DNA of 35,627 nt from the NCBI GenBank assembly GCA_016793465.1, contig JAEUJW010000096.1:1-35627 (forward strand). Reading direction: 5' to 3'. The DNA comes from Myxococcales bacterium. Its GTDB lineage: Bacteria > Myxococcota > Polyangia > Nannocystales > Nannocystaceae. Position 1 is the stretch's first letter. The number at the start of each line of letters is the position of its first letter. The notes below the pieces were generated by a model. It saw only the letters and a list, made by a program, of their open reading frames with translations. It did no database searches and was not told the origin of the DNA. A program made the translations under genes and the position numbers. Below, piece after piece: positions 14,992-22,593 of the stretch.

Positions 14992-16042
14992 TCACGCCAG
15001 CCCGAGCTCGTTGACGCGGCGCCTGAGCGCCCGCCTGGACACCTCGAGCCGCTGGGCCATGCGATCGAGGTCCCCTCCGCACTCGTGAAAACAACGGGCG
15101 ATCTCCTCGACCGCCAGGTCGCCCGCCGTGCGGATGTTCGGGCAGCGCTCGATCAGGTCGTAGACCGACGAGCGCGCCACCCCGAGGCGCTCCGCCGCCG
15201 CCTTGACGTCCCAGCCGCTGGCCCGGAGCGCCGCGAGCAGCTCGGACGCCGTCACCTCGGCGGACCGGCGGCGCGGCGGCCCGCCCGGCGCAAGCGCAGG
15301 CGCAGACGCCGACGCGGTCGCCGACGTCGGCGCGACCGCATCGAGCTCGCGGACGATCGGCAGGTCCATCCGCAGACAGGGCTCGCCCCGGCTGCCGATC
15401 ACGAGCTGGCGGGTCACGTTGTGCAGCTGGCGGATGTTCCCCGGCCACCCGTGGCACACGAGCCGCACCGCCAGCGGCGCCGGCAGCCACGGCTCGACGT
15501 ACGGATCGCCGGGCTCAAGGCGGTGCGCCTCGCCCAGGACCTCCAGCTCGCGCCGCGCGAAGTGGTGGAACAGCGGGCCGATGTCCTCGCGCCGCTCCCG
15601 CAGCGCCCGCGGTCGCCAGGTGGAGCAGCATCACCACGCGCCCGGACAGCTCGATCGGCACGCCGGCCGCGACCTCGTCGGCGCCGATCTCGACGCTGTC
15701 GCGGACCTCTCGACCCGCGACCACCACCGAGCCGCCCTCGCCGACGACGAGCCGGATCGACCCCGCCGGCCCGGGCACCAGGCGGATCGGCTTGCGGCTG
15801 AGGAACGGGTCCACCAGCGGGGCACCGAGCGCGCCCCCGGGCCGCAGCAGCTCCGGCGAGTTTCGCGACAGCGCGACCTCCTTGCCGGCCGCGAGCGCCC
15901 CCAGGACCAGGCGCTCGCCGGCCCGGCGCAGCGCGGCGTGCGACACGAGGGACAGCACCGGCACCACATGCGAGGTCGACGGACCCCCGCGCGGCCGACC
16001 GGCGCCCGCCGTGGACACGTCGCTGATCGGCTTGCCGCTCAT
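14992..16042 (-). pseudogene. FHA/sigma-54 activator with the AAA+ core deleted
   Basis: The 5' part (ATG 16042 down to about 15620, ending RVVMLLHLA) encodes the N-terminal FHA-like domain found in myxobacterial enhancer-binding proteins. The 3' part, in another frame, begins near 15620 at LRERREDIGPLFHHF. It continues with the end of the AAA+ domain (CHGWPGNIRQLHNV), a linker and two C-terminal helix-turn-helices (ASELLAALRASGWDVKAAAE...; GGDLDRMAQRLEVSRRALRRR, Fis type). About 200 residues carrying Walker A, the GAFTGA loop and Walker B are missing, and the frame shifts at the join. The protein could not drive sigma-54 transcription as it stands. The DNA-binding part is intact and might be made from GTG 15468. 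It is presumably the former regulator of the neighbouring small genes. Confidence 0.8.
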
Positions 16043-16468
16043 GGGTAGATCCACTCTTATCAGACGCGGTCTCCCGCGCGGACCGACAGGACCCGGGTTC
16101 GGACCGTGCGCGCGGATTTCCCGCACACGGCCCACCGCCGGCCCCCCGAGCCGCTGCATAACGCGGCGTGCGGTCCGACGCATTCGCCGGAGCCCGCGTC
16201 GTCGCCCGACGGACACGACCTGGCGTCCGTGCACCCGCCTCGACTCGCCACGCGATCGGTCGACGAGTTCATCGACTCCTGCGGCTCGACGACGACACAT
16301 GTGCTTGCTCGCGAGCAAGCTCGCCGTACGTGCACCTGGACCCCAGTGACGCATCCGGCGATGTCCCCGGGTATCCCCGAGGCGCATCCTCTCCCGGCGT
16401 CACGTTCACGCATACACTTCGTGCATGACACGCGGCGATCGGACTTGGCTCGCCTGGACAAACTCTTC
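16043..16468. other. 426-bp intergenic region with an 18-bp palindrome
   Basis: This lies between the divergent activator remnant and the RsbR-like gene. It contains a perfect 18-bp palindrome at 16303-16320 (GCTTGCTC-GCGAGCAAGC), a possible operator for the STAS pair. No convincing gene is seen; open frames here are Arg/Pro/Ser-rich and lack motifs. Confidence 0.5.
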
Positions 16469-17131
16469 ATGCTCGACCCGGTGCAGGTCGGGTCTACAGG
16501 CGGGGCGGCGGTCGTCTCGGCCGAGCGCGCGGAGCGACTGATCAAGGCCCTGTCGCTCGTCGCCGTCGGCGAGTTCGAGGCCGCCGGCGACCTGCTGCCG
16601 TCCGCCGACGGCGCCGACGACGGGTCCCTCTCGCTCGAGACCTGCGTTCGTGTGGTGATCGACGAGCTCGCCGAGGCCCAGGCGGCCAACGCCCGCGCGG
16701 TCGCCCGGCTCGAGGATTCGGCGCGTCAGCTCGCCGAGCGGATGGCCCTGATCGAGCGCCAGCGGGTCGCGCTCGTCGACCTCTCGACCCCGCTGATCGA
16801 GGTCGGCGACGCCACGCTCGTGCTGCCGGTGATCGGCGCCGTCGACGGCGAGCGGGCGCAGGTGATGGGCGAGCGCCTGCTCAACCAGGTGCAGGCGCAG
16901 CGGATCCGCCGGGCGATCCTCGACCTGACCGGCATGACCGCCGAGGACGCCGCGAGCGTCGACAACCTCTTGCGGCTGTCGCACGGCGTCGCGCTGCTCG
17001 GCGCGCGCGTCACCCTGACCGGGCCGGCCCTCGCGCGGACACTCGTGGCGCTCGGGCTCGACCTGCGCGGCCTCGACACCCGCCGCACCCTCGAGGACGG
17101 CCTGCGGGCTGGCGGCCGCGCTCACCCCTGA
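16469..17131 (+). CDS. RsbR-like protein with a C-terminal STAS domain
   Basis: About 220 residues from ATG 16469; the start is uncertain because no clear ribosome site precedes it. The N-terminal half is helical (AERLIKALSLVAVGEFEAAGDLL, then a long Glu/Ala/Arg helix likely to form a coiled coil). The C-terminal half is a STAS domain: STPLIEVGDATLVLPVIGAVDGERAQ, AILDLTGMTAEDAASVDNLLRL, GARVTLTGPA. This is the layout of RsbR stressosome and related co-antagonist proteins. The usual phosphorylated Thr in the GVxxxDT motif is replaced here (MTAEDAAS), so classic regulation by an RsbT-type kinase may not apply. The next gene follows after 10 bases. Confidence 0.75.
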   Translation: MLDPVQVGSTGGAAVVSAERAERLIKALSLVAVGEFEAAGDLLPSADGADDGSLSLETCVRVVIDELAEAQAANARAVARLEDSARQLAERMALIERQRVALVDLSTPLIEVGDATLVLPVIGAVDGERAQVMGERLLNQVQAQRIRRAILDLTGMTAEDAASVDNLLRLSHGVALLGARVTLTGPALARTLVALGLDLRGLDTRRTLEDGLRAGGRAHP

Positions 17132-17141
17132 CGGAGACCCC

Positions 17142-17525
17142 ATGTCGAACGCCGACTTTCACGTGCACGACGACATCCTCGAGTTCGGCGCCGCCGAGAC
17201 CTTCGACCGCGGCGACGCCGAGCGGCTGTTCGCGCTGCTCGCCGACCTGCGCAGGCGTCACCCGCGGGTGTTCCTGCTCGTGCGAGCCGGCGGTCCGGGC
17301 ATGACGACCGAGGCCCGCCGGACCATCACCGACTGGTTCAAGACGACGAACCAGCCGCTCGAGGCGGCGATGTACGGCGGCAGCGCGATCCACCGCACGA
17401 TCGTCGAGATGATCCGCCGCGCCGTCGACGTCCTCTCGCCCGGCAAGCTGGTCCTCGACGCCTACAAGACCCGCGACGAGGCGCTCGCCTGGATCGCCGC
17501 CCGCCGCGGAACCCCGCTCGTGTGA
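17142..17525 (+). CDS. SpoIIAA-like (STAS/SEC14-type) small protein
   Basis: A protein of 127 residues from ATG 17142, with GGAG close upstream and 10 bases after the RsbR-like stop, so the two are an operon. The sequence shows the beta-alpha alternation of SpoIIAA-like proteins: a short N-terminal strand, RGDAERLFALLADLRRRHPRV, FLLVRAGG, a helix with EARRTITDWF, VLDAYKTRDEALAWIAAR. The likely role is with the RsbR-like partner in a protein-protein switch in the cytoplasm. The assignment rests on pattern, not on a catalytic motif. Confidence 0.65.
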   Translation: MSNADFHVHDDILEFGAAETFDRGDAERLFALLADLRRRHPRVFLLVRAGGPGMTTEARRTITDWFKTTNQPLEAAMYGGSAIHRTIVEMIRRAVDVLSPGKLVLDAYKTRDEALAWIAARRGTPLV

Positions 17526-17581
17526 GCGCCGCGGGCCGCGCCGTCGCGGTCCACCACGGCCTTCGCCCGTGCGGCGAGCGC

Positions 17582-17790
17582 TCAGGGACGGCTGACGCGC
17601 TCGAGGTAGCGCCCTTCCCTCGTGTCGACCTTCACCCACTCACCATCCTGAATGAACAGCGGGACGTTGACCACGGCGCCGGTCGACAGCGTCGCGGGCT
17701 TGGTCGCGCCGCTCGTGGTGTCGCCCTTCAACCCCGGCTCGCTCTGGACGACCTGCAGCACGACGGTACTCGGTACGGCGACGACCCGCT
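17582..17790 (-). pseudogene. efp: 3' fragment of elongation factor P
   Basis: Reading the minus strand from about 17788 to the stop TGA at 17582-17584 gives the final OB domain of EF-P. It has [48 protein letters not shown] and GRYLERV. About 70 of the usual 185 residues remain. The KOW-like N-domain, the middle domain and any start codon are missing. The homology breaks exactly where the pirin gene ends (17790), so a rearrangement put the pirin segment in place of the 5' half. EF-P is normally important, so a full copy should exist elsewhere in the genome. Confidence 0.85.
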
Positions 17791-18599
17791 CATCGGACCC
17801 ACGCCACCGGCGACGGCACGAGCTGACCCATCTTGCCCGTCGCCACGTCGATCGCGGCCTGCGCGAGGCGCTCGGGCCGGAACATGCAGAACGGCCCGCG
17901 AAACGTCGGCGTCCGCGCCATCGGCTCGCTCCACGCGATCAGAATATGCAGCCCCTCCCCCTCCACGCTCAGCATCGGCGGCGCGGCAGCAAAAGCATGG
18001 TGAACCTCGGCCGCCTCGCCCTGGACCCGGCCCCGGCCGCGCAGCACCACCCCGAAGGCGTGCAGCCGTGGAGGCACCTGCAGGCGCACTCGCCCATCGA
18101 CCTGGACGTGCGCCATCGTCACCTCGGCGTACGACGGGATCGGCGCCTCGACCCCCGCGAACCGCCCCACGAGGACCCGCGCGTGGCCTCCGTCGAAGCG
18201 CGCCGTCGGCACCTCGCTCGAACCCACATGAAACGCCCGCGGCTCGCTCAGCTCGAGCGGCTCGGGCAGCTTCACGAAGATCTGCAACCCCTCGCAGCGC
18301 GTGCCTGGGACCTCGGGGATCTCCTCGTGCATCATCCCGGACCCGGCGAGCGTCCAGTGGAGCGCGCCGGGTGAGATGAGCGACCGATCGCCGTGGCTGT
18401 CCCGGTTGATGAAGCCGCCCGCGGACCACGGCAGCATATACGTGACTGCCGAGAAGCCGGCGTGAGGGTGCGGCGGGAACGTCGGCTCGGACATCTGGAA
18501 ATGGTCGATGTTGAGGACGTGCCCCATGCCATGCGCGCCGGGCCGGAGGCTCTCCGAGGAGAACGCGCGGGTCATTCGGTGACTGCTCATTCGAAACAT
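17790..18599 (-). CDS. pirin-family cupin protein
   Basis: A protein of 269 residues, the usual pirin size. ATG 18599 has GGAG just upstream. The N-terminal cupin carries the pirin metal motif: [54 protein letters not shown], giving the His/His/His/Glu ligands. The second half is the degenerate C-terminal cupin ([26 protein letters not shown]). Pirins bind Fe in the cytoplasm; some act as quercetin dioxygenases, others as redox-sensing cofactors, and the role here cannot be told. It is followed directly by the efp fragment and lies 67 bp after the SnoaL-like gene on the same strand. Confidence 0.9.
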   Translation of the reverse strand: MFRMSSHRMTRAFSSESLRPGAHGMGHVLNIDHFQMSEPTFPPHPHAGFSAVTYMLPWSAGGFINRDSHGDRSLISPGALHWTLAGSGMMHEEIPEVPGTRCEGLQIFVKLPEPLELSEPRAFHVGSSEVPTARFDGGHARVLVGRFAGVEAPIPSYAEVTMAHVQVDGRVRLQVPPRLHAFGVVLRGRGRVQGEAAEVHHAFAAAPPMLSVEGEGLHILIAWSEPMARTPTFRGPFCMFRPERLAQAAIDVATGKMGQLVPSPVAWVR

Positions 18600-18666
18600 G
18601 GGGGGCTCCGTCCGTTCGGGACTCGAGGTCGCGGCAAAGCAGCGCGGCGCCGGCGCGGGGAGCCGA

Positions 18667-19131
18667 TCATCCGCGCTCGGGTCGGGCCGCCATGGCCTTC
18701 TGGAAGCCGGGATCGACGTCCATCACGCGCTCGCGGAACCGCCAGCCCGCGCTGGTCTTCTCCGCCACGCTGTCGCGGTAGATCGCCGTGGCGATGATAC
18801 GCGGCTCCTCCACCACCTCCAGCACCGTCAGGTAGGTCGTCACGAGCGCCTGGTCGGGCGCGGGCGCGGGTCGAATGCTCACATTGCTGAGGATGTGCCG
18901 CTTGCCGACCGCCATCCCGCGGTGGACGTGCTCGTCCTCGAAGTGACGGACGGCGGCCCGCCCCGCGAAGTCGCCGAAGGCGCTCTTGAAGACGATGTCG
19001 TCGTCGGGCACCCAGCAATCCATGAATGCGTCGACATCCTTCTCGTCGGTCGAGATATAGTAGCGAGCGCAGAGGTCGAGGATATCGAGGCGATCCTCGG
19101 CGGTCAGATTCGTTGCGGTCCGATCGTTCAT
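18667..19131 (-). CDS. SnoaL-like (NTF2-fold) protein
   Basis: A protein of 154 residues from ATG 19131, with GGAG six bases upstream; the longer frame to 19224 runs into the LysR control region. The typical SnoaL/NTF2 pattern is present: TAEDRLDILDLCARYYISTDEKDVDAFMDCWVPDD, GRAAVRHFEDEHV, RHILSNVSI, TTYLTVLEV, GWRFRERVMDVDP. Such proteins are small-molecule isomerases, hydrolases or dehydratases, or just binding proteins. It is divergent from the LysR gene with 65 bp between them and is very likely its target, with pirin downstream. Confidence 0.85.
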   Translation of the reverse strand: MNDRTATNLTAEDRLDILDLCARYYISTDEKDVDAFMDCWVPDDDIVFKSAFGDFAGRAAVRHFEDEHVHRGMAVGKRHILSNVSIRPAPAPDQALVTTYLTVLEVVEEPRIIATAIYRDSVAEKTSAGWRFRERVMDVDPGFQKAMAARPERG

Positions 19132-19156
19132 TGTCTCTCCTCGTGTCGTGCCATGA

Positions 19157-19185
19157 TTGACACGTATCCTTGTAGGACCTACCCT
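19157..19185 (+). promoter_or_regulatory. predicted promoter of the LysR gene
   Basis: A perfect -35 TTGACA (19157-19162), 17-bp spacer and -10-like TACCCT (19180-19185) lie in the 65-bp divergent gap. A palindrome GTAGG-A-CCTAC (19172-19182) overlaps the -10 and is a possible LysR site. The ATG at 19197 would be almost leaderless. Confidence 0.5.
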
Positions 19186-19196
19186 CGCGCGAATCA

Positions 19197-20126
19197 ATGC
19201 CCGCTTCTCGGTCAGACGTGTCAACCCGATCGGACACCCAGGGCAGCGAGCTCGACCTCCACGGTCTGCTTCGCTTCCTGACGGTGACAGAGGCCGGCAG
19301 CTTCGCGGAGGCCTCGCGCGTGCTCGGCGTCTCCCGCCAGGCCGTACACCGCAGCATCGAGGCCCTGGAGAAGGAGTGCGGCGGGCCGCTCGTCGACCGC
19401 GACGCGCAGGGGCTTCGTCCCACCGTCACGGGGCGAAAGCTCCTGTCGCACGCCCGCGCCCTCCGTGACATCGCGCGCCAGGTCCGCGCCACCGTCGAGG
19501 CCGCCGCCATCGAGCCCTCCGAGCTCGTCCGCTTGACGGCCCCCTCGCTCTTCGCGGAGACCGTGATGGCCCCCGCGATCGCCAAGTTCCTGGTCCGCTG
19601 GCCGGCGGTCCGCATGGTCGCGCGCTTCGATACGGCGCGCACCGACCTGCTGCGCGACGACTTCGATCTGATGGTGCGGATCGGCGCCGAGCCAGACCCC
19701 GGTCACTTCGCGGTCCTGCTCGGCCAGGCCGATCTCTGCCTGTGCGCATCACCCTCGTACCTGGCCGAGCACGGCGACCCGTCCTCGCCCGACGATCTAC
19801 CGGCGCATGCGCTGCTCGAGTACTCGCCTCGGCCCGCGACGCAATGGTGGCTGAGCCGCGCGGGGCAGGCGCGGACCGTCGAGGTGACCACGCGCTTCAC
19901 GGGCGACAGCGCGGTGGTCGTCGTGCACGCCTGCCTCGCCGGGCTCGGGGTCCTCCGCGTACCTCGCCTCGCGGTCGCCGCCCTGCTCGAGAGCGGCGAA
20001 CTCGTGCCCACCCTCCCGGACTGGCACCTGCGCCCCGCCGACGTCTGGGCCGTCTACGGTCACCGGAGCGACACCGATCCCACGCTCGCCGCCCTGCTGG
20101 ACGCGCTGCGAGAGGTGCGCTGGTAG
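19197..20126 (+). CDS. LysR-family transcriptional regulator
   Basis: A protein of 309 residues. The N-terminal winged helix-turn-helix reads LRFLTVTEAGSFAEASRVLGVSRQAVHRSIEALEKECGGPLVDR. The substrate-binding domain follows: LTAPSLFAETVMAPAIAKFLVRWP, DLMVRIG, LCASPSYLAEHGDP and GLGVLRVPRLAV. It is of the CrgA/DsdC-like subgroup with the DLPAHALLEYSP block. It probably regulates the divergent SnoaL-like/pirin genes and itself; the inducer is unknown. The stop at 20126 is followed at once by the LodA fragment, so the right border of this segment is a junction. Confidence 0.9.
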   Translation: MPASRSDVSTRSDTQGSELDLHGLLRFLTVTEAGSFAEASRVLGVSRQAVHRSIEALEKECGGPLVDRDAQGLRPTVTGRKLLSHARALRDIARQVRATVEAAAIEPSELVRLTAPSLFAETVMAPAIAKFLVRWPAVRMVARFDTARTDLLRDDFDLMVRIGAEPDPGHFAVLLGQADLCLCASPSYLAEHGDPSSPDDLPAHALLEYSPRPATQWWLSRAGQARTVEVTTRFTGDSAVVVVHACLAGLGVLRVPRLAVAALLESGELVPTLPDWHLRPADVWAVYGHRSDTDPTLAALLDALREVRW

Positions 20127-20994
20127 ATGGCCCCACTGGCACCGGGGGGACCATCGCGTGGACGGTGCATATGGTGAACAGCAAGGCCGCGTCACCCACC
20201 ACCTCGCCCAACAGCCTCAACGACGCTCCGCGCAATCCCACCGTCACGGGGCCCGCGCGTGCGGGTCTCGTGATCGACCCGGGACCCCGGACCCTGGCGG
20301 GTCCGAACGAGCGGGCATTGTTCGATCATGGGAAATTCACCTACCCCGGGTTCCCCACGGTCGATGTGTCGCTCGGCGGGATGCACACCGACGACGAGGG
20401 ACGACTGGTGGTGGCGGCCGCTGCCGGCAATTCGGCGTCTCCCGACCCCGACGCGCCGATCGAGGGCTTCTACGACAACCCCCGCTGGTACGACGACGTG
20501 GCGGATGGTCCGGTGACCGCGACGGTGACCATCCAGGGGCGGCGCTTCGAGGTGGAGGGCGCCGGGGTCTCCATCTTCATGACGGACGTCGAGAACGGCG
20601 GTGCACGCTCCTGGAACGAGTGGTGGCACGACACCCTGACCTCGGAGCGCTTCCGTGGCGGTACACCAGTCGGCCGATGCTTCTCCAGACGAGCAACATC
20701 CCAGTGGATGCTCCCCCCGACCAGCGCCGTTGGACCACGGTCGGTGACGCTGCCCTGGCCCGAGATCCGCTGTCGTCGTCGGGCCTGCTCGCCGCGCTGG
20801 CCAGCGCGCCGGCCTGTGCCGCCTCCGTGCACCTCGCGCTCGACGGCGAAGCGGGCGCGCTCGAGCGCTACACCGCGACGCTACACGCGCAGGCCGCCGA
20901 GTACGTGGCGACCCGGACCGCGGTCTACGGTCGAGGGGGCCGATTCGCCGACGCTCCGTTCTGGTGGCGCCGCCGCGAGTCGCATCCGGTCTGA
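20127..20994 (+). pseudogene. scrambled remnant of a LodA/LodB (CTQ oxidase and flavoprotein) pair
   Basis: The first part (about 20127-20565) encodes an internal piece of a LodA-like amino-acid oxidase: IAWTVHMVNSKAA, LVIDPGPRTLAGPN, LGGMHTDDEGRLVV, YDNPRWYDDVADGPVTATV. It has no N-terminus and stops before the rest of the enzyme. It joins in frame to the middle of a LodB/halogenase-like FAD protein (VSIFMTDVENGG...NEWWHDTL). After a frameshift near 20650-20680 the LodB C-terminus follows (WTTVGDAALARDPLSSSGLLAALAS, then FADAPFWWRRRE, stop at 20994). LodB installs the cysteine tryptophylquinone cofactor in LodA, so the pair is normally adjacent. Here both are badly truncated and nothing active can be made. 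Confidence 0.75.
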
Positions 20995-21031
20995 CGATGC
21001 GCCGCGGCCCCCGCGGTGGACCCGTGCACAA

Positions 21032-21049
21032 CCTGCACTTCGGTGCAGG
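21032..21049. terminator. UUCG-capped hairpin between the Lod remnant and the CBS gene
   Basis: CCTGCAC-TTCG-GTGCAGG forms a 7-bp stem with a stable UUCG tetraloop, 37 bases after the LodB-fragment stop and 90 before the CBS start. It may be a leftover terminator of the Lod operon. Confidence 0.4.
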
Positions 21050-21138
21050 CGGCGACGCGGGCCCCCGCCGCGGCCGCGTCGGACCCCCGCGAGGCCACGC
21101 GCCGCCGCGCTGGCACGTGGCTTGCTGAGGGGCCGGGC

Positions 21139-21606
21139 ATGCAACCCGAGACCCCGCTCGTCCGCCACTTCATGACCCCGAACCCCGTGATCATCGACGG
21201 CGGTCTGTCGATCTCCGACGCCCTCACCCGCATGTTCCAGATCCACGCCAGGCACCTGCCGGTGTACGTGGGCGGGCACCTCGTCGGCATCCTCAGCGAC
21301 CGCGACATCGGCCACCTCTCCGCGGTCAAGGGCGTCGACCCCGACAAGTTCACCGCGGAGCAGGCCTGCTCGCCCAACCCGTTCGTCTGCGGCCCCGACG
21401 CGCCCCTCGAGCAGGTCACCCAGGTGCTCATCGACCACAAGTTCGGCGCCGCCCTCGTCATGGAGAACGGCGCGCTGCTCGGCATGTTCACCGTGATCGA
21501 CGCCCTCCAGGCGCTCGTCGCCGTGCTCCGGCGCGACGCGACCCAGGGCGCGGACCCCCGGCACGCGTGGCACGCCGCCACCGTCGGCGTCGCCACCGGC
21601 GCGTGA
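21139..21606 (+). CDS. two-CBS-domain protein
   Basis: A protein of 155 residues from ATG 21139 (GAGGGG upstream); the frame is open back to 21016 without a start site. There are two CBS motifs: VRHFMTPNPVIIDGGLSISDALTRMFQIHARHLPVYVGGHLVGILSDRDI (about 8-58) and an analogous second unit ending ALVMENGALLGMFTVIDALQAL (about 85-135). Stand-alone CBS pairs sense adenine nucleotides or regulate a partner enzyme in the cytoplasm. The SDR gene follows after 10 bases, so they form an operon. Confidence 0.88.
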   Translation: MQPETPLVRHFMTPNPVIIDGGLSISDALTRMFQIHARHLPVYVGGHLVGILSDRDIGHLSAVKGVDPDKFTAEQACSPNPFVCGPDAPLEQVTQVLIDHKFGAALVMENGALLGMFTVIDALQALVAVLRRDATQGADPRHAWHAATVGVATGA

Positions 21607-21616
21607 GAGGACGACC

Positions 21617-22372
21617 ATGACGACCTCCAAGCTCGACAAGGTCTGCATCCTCACCGGCGCCACCGGGGGCATCGGCGCCGCGATCGCCCGCCGGCTCGCG
21701 GGGCGCGGCGCCAGCCTCATGCTCGTCGACATGCCGGGCACCCCGCTGCCCGCGCTCGCCGAGGAGCTGAGCGCCGCCTTCGCCTTCGCCGACGTCGCCG
21801 ACGACGCCGCCGTCCAGCGCTACACCGAGCAGACGCTGGCCCGCTTCGGCCGCATCGACGCCGTGCTCGCCAACGCCGGCACCGAAGGCAAGGTCGCGCC
21901 GATCGTCGAGACCAGGCCCGAGGACGTCGCGCGCCTGTTCGCCGTCAACGTGTTCGGCCCGTTCGCCGCCATCCGCCACGCGGCCCCGCACATGACCCGC
22001 GGCGGGTCGATCATCGTCACCGCCTCGGTCGCCTCGTTCATCGGCTCGCCCGGCCTCGCCCCCTACTGCGCCAGCAAGCACGCGCTGCTCGGCCTGGTGC
22101 GCAGCGCGGCCCAGGAGCTCGGCCCGCTCGGCATCCGCGTCAACGCCATCCACCCCGGCCCGGTCGACAACCGCATGATGCGCTCGATCGAGGAGCAGGC
22201 CGCGCACGGCCGCGCCGCCGCCGTGCGCGACGGCTTCGCCGCCCGCGTCCCCATGGGCCGCTACGCCACCAACGAGGAGATCGCCGCGATGGCCGCGTTC
22301 CTCGTCGGCGACGACAGCGCCTACTGCAACGGCGGCTCGTTCGTGGTCGACGGCGGCATGCTCACAGCCTGA
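21617..22372 (+). CDS. short-chain dehydrogenase/reductase (SDR)
   Basis: A protein of 251 residues, the classical SDR size. ATG 21617 has GAGAGGA upstream. The cofactor motif is TGATGGIG (about 13-20), followed by NAG (ANAGTEG), the catalytic Ser in IIVTASVAS, and Tyr150-x-x-x-Lys154 in YCASK. The closing GGSFVVDGGM is also classical. Asp at the end of the second strand (LMLVDMPG) suggests NAD(H) preference. The substrate is unknown. It lies in an operon with the CBS protein. Confidence 0.92.
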   Translation: MTTSKLDKVCILTGATGGIGAAIARRLAGRGASLMLVDMPGTPLPALAEELSAAFAFADVADDAAVQRYTEQTLARFGRIDAVLANAGTEGKVAPIVETRPEDVARLFAVNVFGPFAAIRHAAPHMTRGGSIIVTASVASFIGSPGLAPYCASKHALLGLVRSAAQELGPLGIRVNAIHPGPVDNRMMRSIEEQAAHGRAAAVRDGFAARVPMGRYATNEEIAAMAAFLVGDDSAYCNGGSFVVDGGMLTA

Positions 22373-22485
22373 CCCCGGCGACCGCCCGGCCGCGGCCCTC
22401 GTTGCAGGTGCACGCGGCGTCCCCTCGCGCTCGCCGGGGCCGACCGATGCGCATGACGGGCCGCGTGTTCTGCCCGCCGAACACC

Positions 22486-22504
22486 CGCTGACGGCGCGTC
22501 AGCG
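22486..22504. promoter_or_regulatory. inverted repeat upstream of the DUF4157 gene
   Basis: CGCTGACG-GCG-CGTCAGCG is a perfect 8-3-8 repeat in the 221-bp gap, 90 bp before ATG 22594. It could be an operator or a hairpin ending the SDR transcript 114 bp after its stop. Confidence 0.35.
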
Positions 22505-22593
22505 ACGCGCGGCCGACATCGAGCGGCGGCGTCGCCCGCGGCGCGGCGCGGCTTGCGATGTGTTAGTGTCGCGAGCCGCGGACGGGGGTCGGG

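Noticed and set aside
15468..15640. Programmed frameshift in the sigma-54 activator
   Set aside because: Even with a shift the AAA+ core of about 200 residues would be missing, so this is a deletion, not recoding.
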